In this document: piece by piece, positions 34,672-44,259 of the stretch
Numbering within the stretch: position 1 is the stretch's first letter
Layout: each line of letters starts with the position of its first letter
Assembly (NCBI RefSeq): GCF_020509005.1
Contig: NC_063012.1
Coordinates: 9,238,001-9,302,000, forward strand
DNA: 64,000 nucleotides
Reading direction: 5' to 3'
Origin: Fulvia fulva
Taxonomy: Eukaryota > Ascomycota > Dothideomycetes > Mycosphaerellales > Mycosphaerellaceae
The notes under the pieces: generated by a model
Told to the model about the DNA's origin: nothing
What the model saw: only the letters and a program-made list of their open reading frames with translations
Databases searched by the model: none
Program-made: the position numbers and the translations under genes

Positions 34672-36843
34672 CTACCTAATATCGAAGAAGTATAAGACAG
34701 ATTAACCGGATTAGACTAGTATATAAAGATTGACCTACGAGATACCTTCTACGCTATATAGATAGCAGAAGGAGAGGAGTAGAAAACCGCTTTTAGAACA
34801 CGATACGGACTTTACGAATTCTTAGTTATACCTATAGGACTGACTAACGTACCCGTATCCTACTAGAACCTTATTAACGAAACACTGAGAGACCTACTCG
34901 ACGTATACGTTATCGCTTATATAGACGACATACTAGTCTACACTAAAGGATCCCTATAGGAATATATTAAGCAAGTCTAAGACGTCTTCGAACGACTTAC
35001 GAAGTTAGGATTTAAGACGGTACCGGAGAAATACGAATTCTATAAGAAAGAAGTCAAGTTCTTAGGCTTTATTATTAGTACGATAGGAATCACGATTAAT
35101 CCTACTAAGATATAGTCGATTAGGGAATAGCTAGAACTAAAGACAGTTAAGAAAGTATAATCGTTCCTTAGACTCGCTAACTATAACCGGAAATTTATTA
35201 AGGACTACTTAAAGACAGTAGCACCTATAACGACCCTTATACGAAAGGACGTTATATAGAAATAGGGAAAGGAGCAATATAAAGCGTTTACGAAACTTAA
35301 GGAACAATACGCTTTAGCCCCTACGCTTCGACTATTCGATAGTAGTAAGGAAGTCTATATCGAGACCGACGCGTCCGATATAGTAATAGGCGTATATCTT
35401 ATATAGACATATAATAGGAAACGATACCTAGTGGCCTATTACTCCCGGAAAATGACCGTAGCGGAACAGAACTACGACATCTATAATAAAGAGCTTCTAG
35501 CTATTATTACTACTATATAATATTAGAGAGTGTACGTCGAGGGCCTACTAAAGTTAACGATTCTTTCAGACTATAAGAATCTTACGTACTTTACGACGAC
35601 AAAAGAACTTACCCGAAGACAAGCCCGCTAGTCGGAGCTACTAGGACAGTATAAGTTCGAGATTAAGTATACTCTAGGAATAGAGAATGGCCGCGTAGAT
35701 ACGTTAAGCTAAAGAAGCGACTATATAGAAGGAAAAGAACTAGTATAATATAAGATACTTAAAACGAACCCCGACGGAAGTCTTAGTACTAATATAAGAG
35801 AGTTTAATAACATTGTACGAATCCTAAGCGATAAGGAAGAACAGTTCTCTATATCGTAAAGAAAGTACTAAGTACTAAAGGACCGAGAAGAAGAATATAT
35901 TCGATAACATTACGACGAACTAATCTACGGACATCCTAGAACTTCGAAGACAATTGACCTAATATAACGTAGCTTCTCATTTCTATAGATAAGACAGAAG
36001 GTGTTACGCTATATTAAGCAATACGTACACTACTAACGAAATAAGGCTATACGACAGCTAAATACGGTTACCTATAGTTTAGGACACTACCGACGAAACT
36101 ATAGGACGAAGTTATAATAGACTTTATTACGAAACTCCTACTATCTAAAGATCAGGTCACCGGACAAATGTACGATATAATACTAGTTATAGTCGATAGA
36201 CTTATAAAATACGTACGCTTTATTCCTATATCGGAAATATATACTATAGAGTAGCTCGGATACCTCGTACTAGATAGATTAATCCGATACTACGGATTCC
36301 TAGAGACATTTATTACGGATAGAGACAAGCTCTTTATATCAAATTACTAGAAGACGCTTATAGGAACGATCGGAATTAAGTACAAGTTGTTAATAGTATA
36401 CTATCTAGAGATAGATAGGTAAACGGAAAGAACGAACTAGACACTTAAACAATATCTACGGCACTACATTAAGTACGTATAAGACAACTAGGTTTCACTA
36501 CTACTAATAGCGTAGATTGTACTAAACAACTACAAATTAGAGACAACTTCTATAATACCGTTCTTCGCGAACTTTAGGAAAGATCCTAACTTATTTAGAA
36601 CACCTAGATCCTATCTATAAGCCGAAAGAGCTATCGTGACGCCAGAGACTCTTAATAAAGTCTATAAAGACGTAACGAAGGTAATTATAGATAAATAGAA
36701 AAAATTGTCTTAATAACGGCAAGATATAACAAAAATGGCACCTCTACTAAAAGAGGGGGATAAGGTCTATCTCCTTATAAAGAACTTTAAGACAAGGAGA
36801 AAGACTAAGAAACTAGATCACGTTAAGGTCGGACTATTTTTAT

Positions 36844-37363
36844 TGTTAGGGCGAGAGCCTAGCCTATAAGATACAAGGGTGAAAGCGAGAATGTAGGTAC
36901 GAAGTGTAGATACAAAAGGGTATAGTATAATTACTACACAAAACGAAAGACGAAGAAAGTAAGAGAGGCCTAGGGAAGGCCAGATATTTATACGCGACCC
37001 TCGCGAGTGCGTGTCCCCGCATTAATAGAGCTAACCCGTACGAAGCCGCGCTTAGTAGCTTTGCTCAAAACCTTATTCCAACCTGCCCTACGTTCCGAGT
37101 CTTCTACGTGCTTCTTCTAGGGTCTAGCGTAGTCGCGGGTGCTCGCGGGAGTGCCGTAAGTCATATAGTTACGAGCCGAAGTGAATCTGTTAAGGTTTAG
37201 TAGAGGGGTGAATTTGGAGGGCTAGGTCCCGTAGTAAATGTTACGGGGTATATAATTCTTAGCGCTTATACACTAAGCTAGACTGTCACTTCTTAACGAC
37301 TTCTAAGCACTCTAAGGCTCTTCTGTCCCTACCTTCTATACACTCTATAGGGAGACTATAACA
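36844..37363 (-). repeat. Solo LTR of gypsy-3 family, inverted, in gypsy-2
   Basis: 520 bp, reverse orientation relative to gypsy-3, starting TGTTAGGGCGAGAG and ending GACTATAACA. Target-site duplication TTTAT at 36,839-36,843 and 37,364-37,368. Keeps far more CpA/TpG than the two LTRs of gypsy-3. Removing it rejoins the gypsy-2 frame. Confidence 0.92.
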
Positions 37364-37392
37364 TTTATTGACAAAGTTATAGGACTAGTTAA

Positions 37393-37586
37393 TGTCACGG
37401 CCGCTCCGCAAGTGAAGGATTAGCAAAGGGGCACGTGACCTCAGATCACGTGACGCTCGGCCTAAAGCCGACCCGCAACACCTCGGCCCTTAAGTATAGG
37501 CCTCGACCTTAGAACCTACTTCTCTCTTTAGCTATCAACTTTGTTAATACTATACCCCTATACTCCCGTACTATAGCCTCGTAATA
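37393..37586 (+). repeat. Solo LTR of an unrelated family, in gypsy-2
   Basis: 194 bp starting TGTCACGGCCGC and ending CTCGTAATA, with target-site duplication GTTAA (37,388-37,392 and 37,587-37,591). Excision rejoins the gypsy-2 frame from KLIGLVN to YRLQLLPNAK (Q is TAA here). No full-length partner is in the window. It holds two CACGTG palindromes (37,432-37,437 and 37,447-37,452). Length is short for a gypsy LTR, so a small LTR family or MITE-like derivative is possible. Confidence 0.8.
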
Positions 37587-37866
37587 GTTAACTACCGACT
37601 ATAACTACTACCTAACGCCAAAATCTACCTAGTCTTCTATATCTCTAAGCTAGAACCCGTAGACGCTAGAATACCTTACTAAGAGAACTTCTACTTTAAA
37701 CCGGAATTAGAAAACGAATTTGAAGTCGAAAAGATCCTAGATAAGAAGGGTTAGAGATACCTTATTAAGTAGAAAGGATATAATAACTCGGAAAATACCT
37801 AGGAACTAAAACCTAACCTACGAAACTATTAATAAAAAATACAAGAATTCGAGCACGAATACCTAC

Positions 37867-38370
37867 CTATCTACTACCTTCGAACACGGCGTTCCTACCG
37901 GAGAGACTAGAGAAGTCAATCGCGTTATTAATAAAATTAATCGAGGACTATACCGTAGGAGAGAGGCCGATAGTTATATCCGCCGTAGGATAATCAACAT
38001 CTTTAATTTCGCTAGAAGCCTCTATCTCCGCCTCTAGACACTACGCCTTCTTACGCGTACGCTCTTTAGCTTAGCGAAGTATCGCCTTGTCCCGTATAAG
38101 CCGCGCTAGAACCTCTACGAGCTCCTCCTTATCCTTCTCGACCTTCTTTCGATACTCTTCTCGAGTCTTATTAAGAGACTCCTAGGAAAGGTTAACGTAT
38201 TTCCGACCCTAACGAACGTACTCCGAGTAACGAAGACGAAAACTACTCTCTATAGTAATATAAGAGAATCCGTTAAAGAAACAATAATTATACGCGAGAT
38301 CTACTAGACGGCCGAGTTCGTTAATTTCTTTCGCGAGCCGGAGACGATTCTTAGAAGAAGAAGACGACAT
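37867..38370 (-). pseudogene. Antisense reading frame downstream of the gypsy-2 chromodomain
   Basis: From ATG at 38,370 (MSSSSSKNRLRLAKEINELG) one minus-strand frame runs 168 codons with five internal TAG/TAA codons and a final TAG, all at codons RIP would create from CAG, CAA or TGG. The text is Lys/Glu-rich and heptad-like (EEYRKKVEKDKEELVEVLA), then a Ser/Pro segment. It points opposite to gypsy-2 and sits between pol and the presumed 3' LTR. I recall similar hypothetical proteins in other ascomycetes but cannot verify this. Function unknown; a coiled-coil protein is likely. Confidence 0.6.
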
Positions 38371-38517
38371 CGTTACCTACCTACGATAAGGGGACATTAT
38401 ATTATCTTATATAAGCTTCGGGACGAAGCTAGGCTAGAAGGGAGATAGTATTACGGTTCGGATAGAGCTACGACGATATATACGGCTATTAGCCTACAGG
38501 ATTACGTACGCTATATA

Positions 38518-38583
38518 AGATCACTCGCTTACTAGTAACTTAGTAATTCGAGATCACTCGCTTACTAGTGACTTAGTGATTTG
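38518..38583. repeat. 33-bp tandem duplication in probable gypsy-2 LTR
   Basis: Two adjacent 33-bp copies, 38,518-38,550 and 38,551-38,583, starting AGATCACTCGCTTACTAGT and differing at three positions (all A/G or C/T). Could be an enhancer-like repeat in a gypsy-2 LTR. Confidence 0.75.
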
Positions 38584-38844
38584 AGATACTAAGGAACGAA
38601 TCTCCTTTATATTTAGGAACGCTAAGAATCCCTTATAGCTTCGGGGCGTTTAACTTACTGTTTAATATTACTATTTAGAATATACTATAACCTAACCTCT
38701 ACCTTACTACTACTTAGTCTTTATAAGACAAGATAGCTACTACTTTATTACTTTCCCTTACCTTCTATTAGCTACGAGATAAACCCCGATTAAGCTTAGT
38801 CTTCTAATCTTATAATATTATTAGGTTATACTAAACCTAACAAG

Positions 38845-39050
38845 CGCTATAGGAAAAAAATGTACTATTAGCGGTTATAAACCTCTTAAGGTAAGCGTAG
38901 CGGAGTAGAGCTCTCTACTAACCCTTCTAGACTAAAAAGTAGCGTACGATCTACGCTACCGCTACCCGACGTATAGTCCTTATTATACGACGACATAGGC
39001 GTTAGCCACGAGTATATGTTTGCGAGTTCGCTAATAGGCACAGTGCGGTA
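38845..39050. other. RIP-mutated edge of the repeat block, no gene
   Basis: TpA-rich sequence of the same type as the repeats, with a perfect 8-base inverted repeat GTAGCGTA/TACGCTAC at 38,941-38,961. Composition becomes normal at about 39,000-39,050. No coding signal. Confidence 0.6.
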
Positions 39051-39296
39051 GGTCACGTGACCCTAAAACTTGAAAGTTGACCAATCAGAGCGGGCGCCAA
39101 GGCTAGTTGAGGGCTGGTATAGAGCTTCACTCCCTCGCTGACGCCTCACCTACGTACTCGCAAGCTCGTACTCCGATGTGGCTAGCGCTCGGTCGCTACG
39201 CTTAAATAGAGACCCAGTCGATGTCATAGAGTTTGGCGCATACATGCATATGCTTTTGCGCTGCCTATACGAAGGCAATGCAAAGTGACAGTCAAG
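39051..39296 (+). promoter_or_regulatory. Promoter and leader of the aminotransferase gene, with two upstream ATGs
   Basis: Contains GTCACGTGAC (39,052-39,061) and a CCAAT box (39,081-39,085, ACCAATCAGAG). Two short frames start before the gene: ATG 39,244-TGA 39,288 (14 codons) and ATG 39,278-TAA 39,313 (11 codons, overlapping the gene start out of frame). They would reduce translation if they lie in the mRNA. Confidence 0.5.
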
Positions 39297-40469
39297 ATGT
39301 CGATGGAGCCTAAACACCTCACCTTACTCACGCCTGGTCCAATCGAAGTCGACGATGATGTCTTACTTGCAATGCAGCATGGCGCCGAAAGCCATACAGG
39401 CCCTGACTTTGGCACTGTCTTTGGCGAGACCTTGCGCATGTTGCGGCAAATGCTGCAGACTCGTGACCCTGCCAGCCAGCCATTCATAATGAGCGGCTCT
39501 GGATCGCTGGGCTTCGATCAAGTCGCTGCCAACATACTGGAGCCCGGGGACGCCGCTCTCGTGCTAAACGTGGGATATTGGGGCGACGCTTTCATCGAAT
39601 GCATGCAGGCATATGGCATCGTTGCCGATGGAATCAAGGCTCCTCTTGGAGGCCAACCAACGCTTGTGGAGATCGAGTCAGCACTGACGGCGAGGGATTA
39701 TAAGGCCATTACCATCACCCATACGGACACAGCTACTGGCGTTCTGTCCGATGTCCCTGCGATTGCACGACTGGTCCATAAGGTCTCGTCGGGAACTCTG
39801 GTCATCGTTGACGGGGTTTGCAGCATTGGCTGCGAAGAGATCATGTTTGACGACTGGCAGCTGGATATTGTGCTTGGGGCTTCGCAGAAGGCACTGGGAG
39901 CACCCGCGGGTCTTTCCATTGTAATGGCTTCTGGCCGAGCTATCGAAGTGTTTCGAGAGCGAAAATCACCGCCGAGTGCGTACTTTTGTTCGTGGAGGAA
40001 TTGGATTCCGGTGATGCGCAATTATGAGTTGGCGGAGCAGCCGCCACTGTACTTTGCGACACCGCCGTGCCAATTGATTCGTGCTCTACACGTGTCGTTA
40101 AGTAAGATACTCCGGCAGCCTTTGCCTGATCGACTTGAACAGCACAAGAAGGTCTCTTGCGTGGTCAAGGAAGCCGTCGCAGAGATGGGGTTGGAGCAGA
40201 TTGCTACGAGGCAGGAGGACCAAGCGCACAGTATGACCGCTTTCTATCTGCTGTCAGGGCTGAGATCGGAGAACGTCTTGCCATTGCTGGTTGGGAAAGG
40301 TGTCATGTTGGCGCGTGGCCCGCAAAGAGAGATCGCCGGACAGTACATACGATTTGCGCACATGGGTGTTTCTGTGACTGATCCAGAACGTAGTGATATT
40401 GTGAATGGTATAAAAGCGCTTCGCGAAGTCCTGACAGACATCAGCGATAGCACAAGGAACGGAACGTAG
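39297..40469 (+). CDS. PLP-dependent aminotransferase, alanine-glyoxylate/serine-pyruvate type (class V)
   Basis: A 390-aa single-exon protein, the usual size for the family. Likely converts glyoxylate plus alanine to glycine plus pyruvate, or a related amino transfer. N-terminal LTPGPIEV motif; glycine-rich SGSGSLGFDQ; cofactor-contact ITHTDTATG; VDGVCSIG with the PLP-nitrogen Asp (~D172); and GASQKALGAP with the Schiff-base Lys (~K198). No C-terminal SKL-type peroxisome signal (ends RNGT) and no clear mitochondrial presequence, so cytosol is most likely. The frame is open from a GTG at 39,285, but the first in-frame ATG is 39,297, or 39,303. Lies 250 bp from the RIP-mutated block yet looks intact. 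Confidence 0.88.
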   Translation: MSMEPKHLTLLTPGPIEVDDDVLLAMQHGAESHTGPDFGTVFGETLRMLRQMLQTRDPASQPFIMSGSGSLGFDQVAANILEPGDAALVLNVGYWGDAFIECMQAYGIVADGIKAPLGGQPTLVEIESALTARDYKAITITHTDTATGVLSDVPAIARLVHKVSSGTLVIVDGVCSIGCEEIMFDDWQLDIVLGASQKALGAPAGLSIVMASGRAIEVFRERKSPPSAYFCSWRNWIPVMRNYELAEQPPLYFATPPCQLIRALHVSLSKILRQPLPDRLEQHKKVSCVVKEAVAEMGLEQIATRQEDQAHSMTAFYLLSGLRSENVLPLLVGKGVMLARGPQREIAGQYIRFAHMGVSVTDPERSDIVNGIKALREVLTDISDSTRNGT

Positions 40470-40524
40470 CTGCTTCAACTTTGATTGCGTATACATACCA
40501 TCGTTGTCACAACAGCCAAGGGGT

Positions 40525-41199
40525 TTACTGCCCGCGCAGGTCAACTGTGGCCAAATGCTTCCAAGTTCGATTCTCCTTCCATCGCAGCATTGCTCTAACG
40601 TTCGCGGTTCCTGGGGTGGCCGATGCTGCTTTGTGTATGGGTCCTTGGAGTCCGTTCTCTGCTTGGAATTCGTAGATAGCCAGATACTCGGTCTGTCCAG
40701 CAGGAAGATCCTCTCCATAAGCCCTCAGACGCTTGAATCGTCGAGTGCGAACCCAGCCAGGTATCTTGCCCATCATCACCACATGCTCTGATTCGTACCA
40801 CTCGTTGAATGATTCATCGTCAGCTTCATCAATTCTTGTAGAAACAGCGAGATGGATGGGCGCCAGGCTAGCACTTTGGCCTGTGGCAGAAACGTTGCGA
40901 TATATCTTCCTGGCTGGGGAAACTGATGCCTCGAGCACAGATTGTTCCCAAGCTGTTGATGTTCCGCCAAACCGAGACTGGGCTTGCTCGTCAAACTGGG
41001 CCAGAAGAGAGATGTCGGGAAGTTGGAAGACGAGGCGTGATAGAGGCGTAAGGTCGTCCTTTGCATCATAGCAAGAGAGTGTGCTTAGATTTGGCAGTGA
41101 AAGCTGCAGCAGACCAGCATCTGTAGTGTCCCGCCTCTCGAAGACTGGCAGCTCGCGTGTCGTCTCGATATAGACCTCTTCATACCCAGACTGTGCCAT
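40525..41199 (-). CDS. EthD-like dimeric alpha/beta-barrel protein
   Basis: A 224-aa product if started at the ATG at 41,199; the open frame extends to 41,223 only through a TTG. The C-terminal half matches the second repeat of two-repeat fungal EthD-like proteins: FNEWYESEHVVMMGKIPGW (the W-Y-x-x-E-H box), then YLAIYEF. The N-terminal half resembles the end of a first repeat, but its own W-Y-x-x-E-H box is missing. The gene may therefore begin in an upstream exon or be truncated. EthD-type folds occur in monooxygenases and accessory proteins; the substrate is unknown. Faces the aminotransferase tail to tail, 55 bp apart. Confidence 0.6.
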   Translation of the reverse strand: MAQSGYEEVYIETTRELPVFERRDTTDAGLLQLSLPNLSTLSCYDAKDDLTPLSRLVFQLPDISLLAQFDEQAQSRFGGTSTAWEQSVLEASVSPARKIYRNVSATGQSASLAPIHLAVSTRIDEADDESFNEWYESEHVVMMGKIPGWVRTRRFKRLRAYGEDLPAGQTEYLAIYEFQAENGLQGPIHKAASATPGTANVRAMLRWKENRTWKHLATVDLRGQ

Positions 41200-42055
41200 A
41201 CTGTATGCATATGTTTGGCTCAAGATGTGCCATGGAGCGGTAGGGCTTGTGCATCTTTCAAAGGTCTCCTCATATGACGTAGCGTGCCGTGCACGCTTCC
41301 AAGCCGGCCACTGTTTGCTGGTCTACCTCTCTGGCCGCCTACCGTGTTTGCATGCTCTTTTTATTCATCTCGTGCGAGAAGAGTCCTGCTGTTGTGACAG
41401 CAAGGCCGGAACGAACTGGAGGCTCGAGCTAGTGTCGTCAGACTGTGTCCGGATGGTCGAGGACGTTGCCGCAGCGTTTATTGTATGGGCGGTATTTCCC
41501 GAAGAAGGCGATGGCTCGACAGCGCCAAACTCGATCGTGATATTGTCAAGCGAGTAGTGTACATATGCAAGTGAACAAGGGACGAACAGATTGCAAGAAC
41601 GGCTTGGCGGGAGTGAATGGCAAGGAACACAGACTAACGTGCTCCCAAAGCTGACCAACGAGAGCAGGGCATATGCGTCTGCGGGTGGATCTCCTTCCTC
41701 ACTTGAGCGATGAGGTCTTCTCGATAGCACGAAATTTCAAGCCTCAACCCGCCACCTCTGGAAGCTAATGGCCTGGATGCCTCCATGACTTATCGTCCTC
41801 ACATCGACTGTCAATGACCAGGGAGCTCGTACATGAGAACAAAGTCCTAAGGAGGTGCCCCATAGCCCGCGAAAAATGCTGATACGCCTGTCAAGTCCCC
41901 CGACACATCTGAAATCCTCCAATCAGTTCCTGAGCTCGCCGTCTCACGCTGGGATAAGCAGTCCGATGCGACAGGCAGAGTAATGGCTCTACAATGCCGA
42001 CATGCGTTGAGAAAGTCTTTCGAGTCGTCAGACTGTTGTTTCGACGATGCACTTG
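41200..42055. other. Gene-poor stretch
   Basis: Normal base composition with only short, low-quality frames on both strands. The longest (41,730-41,365, minus) has no recognisable motif. May contain an upstream exon of the EthD-like gene or regulatory DNA. Confidence 0.5.
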
Positions 42056-42694
42056 TCATAGTGAACGAGCTTCTTCGCCACAGCGAAGCAGTTCCTCAGA
42101 TATAAGATCCCATGGGCTTGTGTCGGAATCCAGTCCTGATGGAAGACTTTCGGCGAGAACTGATTTGATCACGAAGTAGTGACATTTAATGACCGGGGCG
42201 TTAATGGCACTGAAAACACGGCTGTTTAAATCCAGGGAAGGGGGAGCTGTTTGGATCTCATCGGCGACAGGAAAGCCGACACTTTCGACATACTCCTTGT
42301 ACGCAAGGTGCCAGACTTCGACCCATCGCTGAAGTCGTTGCGAGTGCATCGCCTGGTGATCTGCCTGACGGACTCGCATACTGTGCGACATGCCAGAAAT
42401 GCTTGAGGGCCGGACCACCTGTCTCGTGTGTCTGCCAAGAGACAACTCGCATTCGTCTCCGCATGTCGATGGTCTCTCCTTGGCTGTCTCGCCACGGGTC
42501 CTGCTTAATTTCTGTTGGTCAGAAAGGCCACATCTATGCGCTGAATCCCCGAGCTGTAAGGTGGTCAGTAACGTTGCGAGAGCATCAACGGCATCTATCA
42601 CCTTGCGTTGCTTCTTGCAAATTGAGCATTGCGCGAAAGAGCCATCCGCCTCGGTCGTTTCTCGAGATGATTTGAATCTGAGCTGCAAAGGCAA
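42056..42694 (-). CDS. Hypothetical protein, weakly supported
   Basis: A 212-codon frame. The C-terminal half (LAYKEYVESVGFPVADEIQ, then CHYFVIKSVLAESLPSGLD) reads like protein, while the middle has overlapping open frames. An N-terminal CSICKKQRK pair of cysteines is present but no complete zinc motif. Introns are likely, since other frames upstream (42,933-42,598) also stay open. I do not recognise a family. It could be a decayed gene. Confidence 0.3.
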   Translation of the reverse strand: MPLQLRFKSSRETTEADGSFAQCSICKKQRKVIDAVDALATLLTTLQLGDSAHRCGLSDQQKLSRTRGETAKERPSTCGDECELSLGRHTRQVVRPSSISGMSHSMRVRQADHQAMHSQRLQRWVEVWHLAYKEYVESVGFPVADEIQTAPPSLDLNSRVFSAINAPVIKCHYFVIKSVLAESLPSGLDSDTSPWDLISEELLRCGEEARSL

Positions 42695-43452
42695 TGGACA
42701 ATTGTTTTGATGCGGGTCGTCTTTAGATCGAGGTATGCTCTGGTTGATGACACTGATTTGAGCATGTCGATTTTCAAGCGTTTGATAGAGTCATCTGATC
42801 TGCCCTTCTCGCTTTGGTACCTAACAAATAGGTAGTCCTTTATTTTCAGGGCATTCTTTGACTGGATCCGCTTCCGAATGGTAGAATACCGCAGTTGCAC
42901 GAGCAAGCCCAGCTGAAGAGCCCCGCACGCCATGTTCTACAGTACGCCAACGCCACATGTTTGCCAAGCTCTTCAGCCCCCCCGAACCGTCGCTGAAGGA
43001 TTCACGGCGAGCTGATCTGATGACCGTCCGGGCACGGTGCAGCAAATGGAAGACGGTCTACTCTTCGATGTGCCGGCCTGCACTCTTCATCGGGCCCCAC
43101 GCTCTTCATTCACCTTCAAGATTGCAAAGTCGGGAATGAGTCAGCCGATACGACCACAGGCCAGTACAAGGTGAGCTCTGGCGATGGTTAAGAAAAGCCA
43201 CTCGAGATACATTAGACCAGTGGGTAGTATCTGCCGACAAATGGGCTCTCGATAGCATGAGGCGTCAGAGACACCGAAGAGCAGCTGTATTGGCGCAGGT
43301 ATTGCACCATCAAGGCTCCAGATCGGACATGAACCACAGCTTTCCACAACGGTCGAAGCCTTTCACTGACCAGTGATTTCGACGACCGGCTGTAACGAAT
43401 GTGTTGAGCATTGCAGGCTCGACGCACGCTTCTTTCCGTCCACAACGCTGGC
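42695..43452. other. No confident gene
   Basis: Short open frames on both strands (for example 43,445-43,212 and 43,045-42,821, minus) without motifs, mutual continuity or good splice sites. I see nothing convincing here. Confidence 0.45.
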
Positions 43453-44259
43453 CTATAGCACCACGCTCTCCGAGTCCGTACTGCAAAGGTCCACTATCTC
43501 AGGCACGCTGGCTCTCCCGGCTGCAGGAACCGTCGCAGTGCGGTAGGATTTGATGCAAGCCTTGGGCTTCAGGCCTTTCGACTGGCGTTCTTGCATCGTT
43601 GATTTCGCCTCACGGCGGTGACTTGTGCTAGGTTTCGAGATCCTGTATGGCTGCACTTCTGTCTTCTGTATGCAACCTCTCTGATCCTTGGAGCTGCGGT
43701 TTTGCTTGAGTGCATCCCGCAGACCTCGATTTTGAAGAATCGTGGCTCGGCCGTTGTTGATGGTCTCAATTTCTGGTTGAGCTGGTTCATCGTGGTCAGA
43801 GCTGGTGATCATGATGAAGTGTCGAGGCTTTGTCACTGGAGTGATGGTAGACACTGAATCCTCAAGTTTCATCGTTCCGCTCGGCTTTGGATCATGGAAG
43901 CGACCATTGTCGGCATTGGCGTTCCCACTGACAGTCGTGAGACCGTCCCACCGCCCATCTTCTAAACCGACCTCCGTGAGCGCGTAGTACTCAGCTCACA
44001 CTTCGTCTAAGCCGGTGTATCCAAGTGATGACAGATATTCGACGGCCTGACCCAATCGTTCATGGCTTGGAGTGGACATGGACGAATCGAAGTCATTCTG
44101 CTTTGCCGTAGGTCCGCACAAGGCCGTCTGGATCCTTTGGTATTTCCAGGAGCCCCTGGTATCGTCGAAACGACCTATAGCTATGCGAATTGGACAGTGC
44201 TTCATCCTGAATGTTTTTCCGATGGTGGTGTGCGGAACAAAGCCATTGTTGACATCCAT
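43453..44259 (-). pseudogene. Hypothetical protein interrupted by one in-frame TGA
   Basis: From ATG 44,259 one frame runs 268 codons to the stop at 43,453, broken only by TGA at 43,998-43,996. Just before the TGA is a helical segment ERLGQAVEYLSSLGYTGLDE; after it AEYYALTEVGLEDGRW continues the same helix-like text. It resembles a helical domain I associate with fungal bZIP-type regulators, but I am not sure. The C-terminus EIVDLCSTDSE looks like a SUMO-interaction motif (hydrophobic core plus acidic tail). No intron of normal size removes the TGA in phase. Either a nonsense allele (CGA to TGA fits), a sequencing error, or two separate products. Confidence 0.45.

Larger units (their letters stand above)
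34677..37860 (+). pseudogene. Gypsy-2 Pol remnant: RT, RNase H, integrase, GPF/Y module, chromodomain
   Basis: Continuation of the RT frame begun at 29,440. Conserved blocks: RYGLYEFLVIPIGLTNVPVS near 34,800, YIDD at 34,918, VKFLGFIIS near 35,055, and RNase H (YNKELLAII near 35,490). The integrase N-terminal region near 35,910 reads YDELIYGHPRTSKTI. The C-terminal module reads LDHVKVG just before the solo LTR at 36,844 and KLIGLVN after it, then PNAKIYLVFYISKLEP and a chromodomain. Chromodomain gypsies use this tail to target heterochromatin. Not translatable as it stands. Confidence 0.78.
29415..38845 (+). mobile_element. Gypsy-2: 5'-truncated chromodomain Ty3/gypsy, hosting three later LTR insertions
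   Basis: Plus-strand pol remnants. RT starts at 29,440-29,671 (MSEKELKTL, then NEITIKNQYPLP) and continues past gypsy-3 at 34,677 (KIDLRDTFYAI), with YIDD at 34,918-34,929 and FLGF near 35,060. RNase H lies at about 35,330-35,700, integrase at about 35,880-36,840, then a GPF/Y-like module cut by two solo LTRs, and a chromodomain at about 37,600-37,850 (ELENEFEVEKILDKKG). Dense TAG/TAA stops. Gag and protease are missing; the left end abuts LINE-B. A purine run GATAAGGGGACA at 38,386-38,397 may precede a 3' LTR ending near 38,842 (CCTAACA), unconfirmed. Confidence 0.82.

Noticed and set aside
38518..38583. Possible CRISPR-like repeat
   Set aside because: Only two directly adjacent copies with no spacers, in a fungal retroelement; a simple tandem duplication.
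42390..42710. Plus-strand frame of 106 codons
   Set aside because: No motif, no splice context, and it overlaps a somewhat better minus-strand frame.
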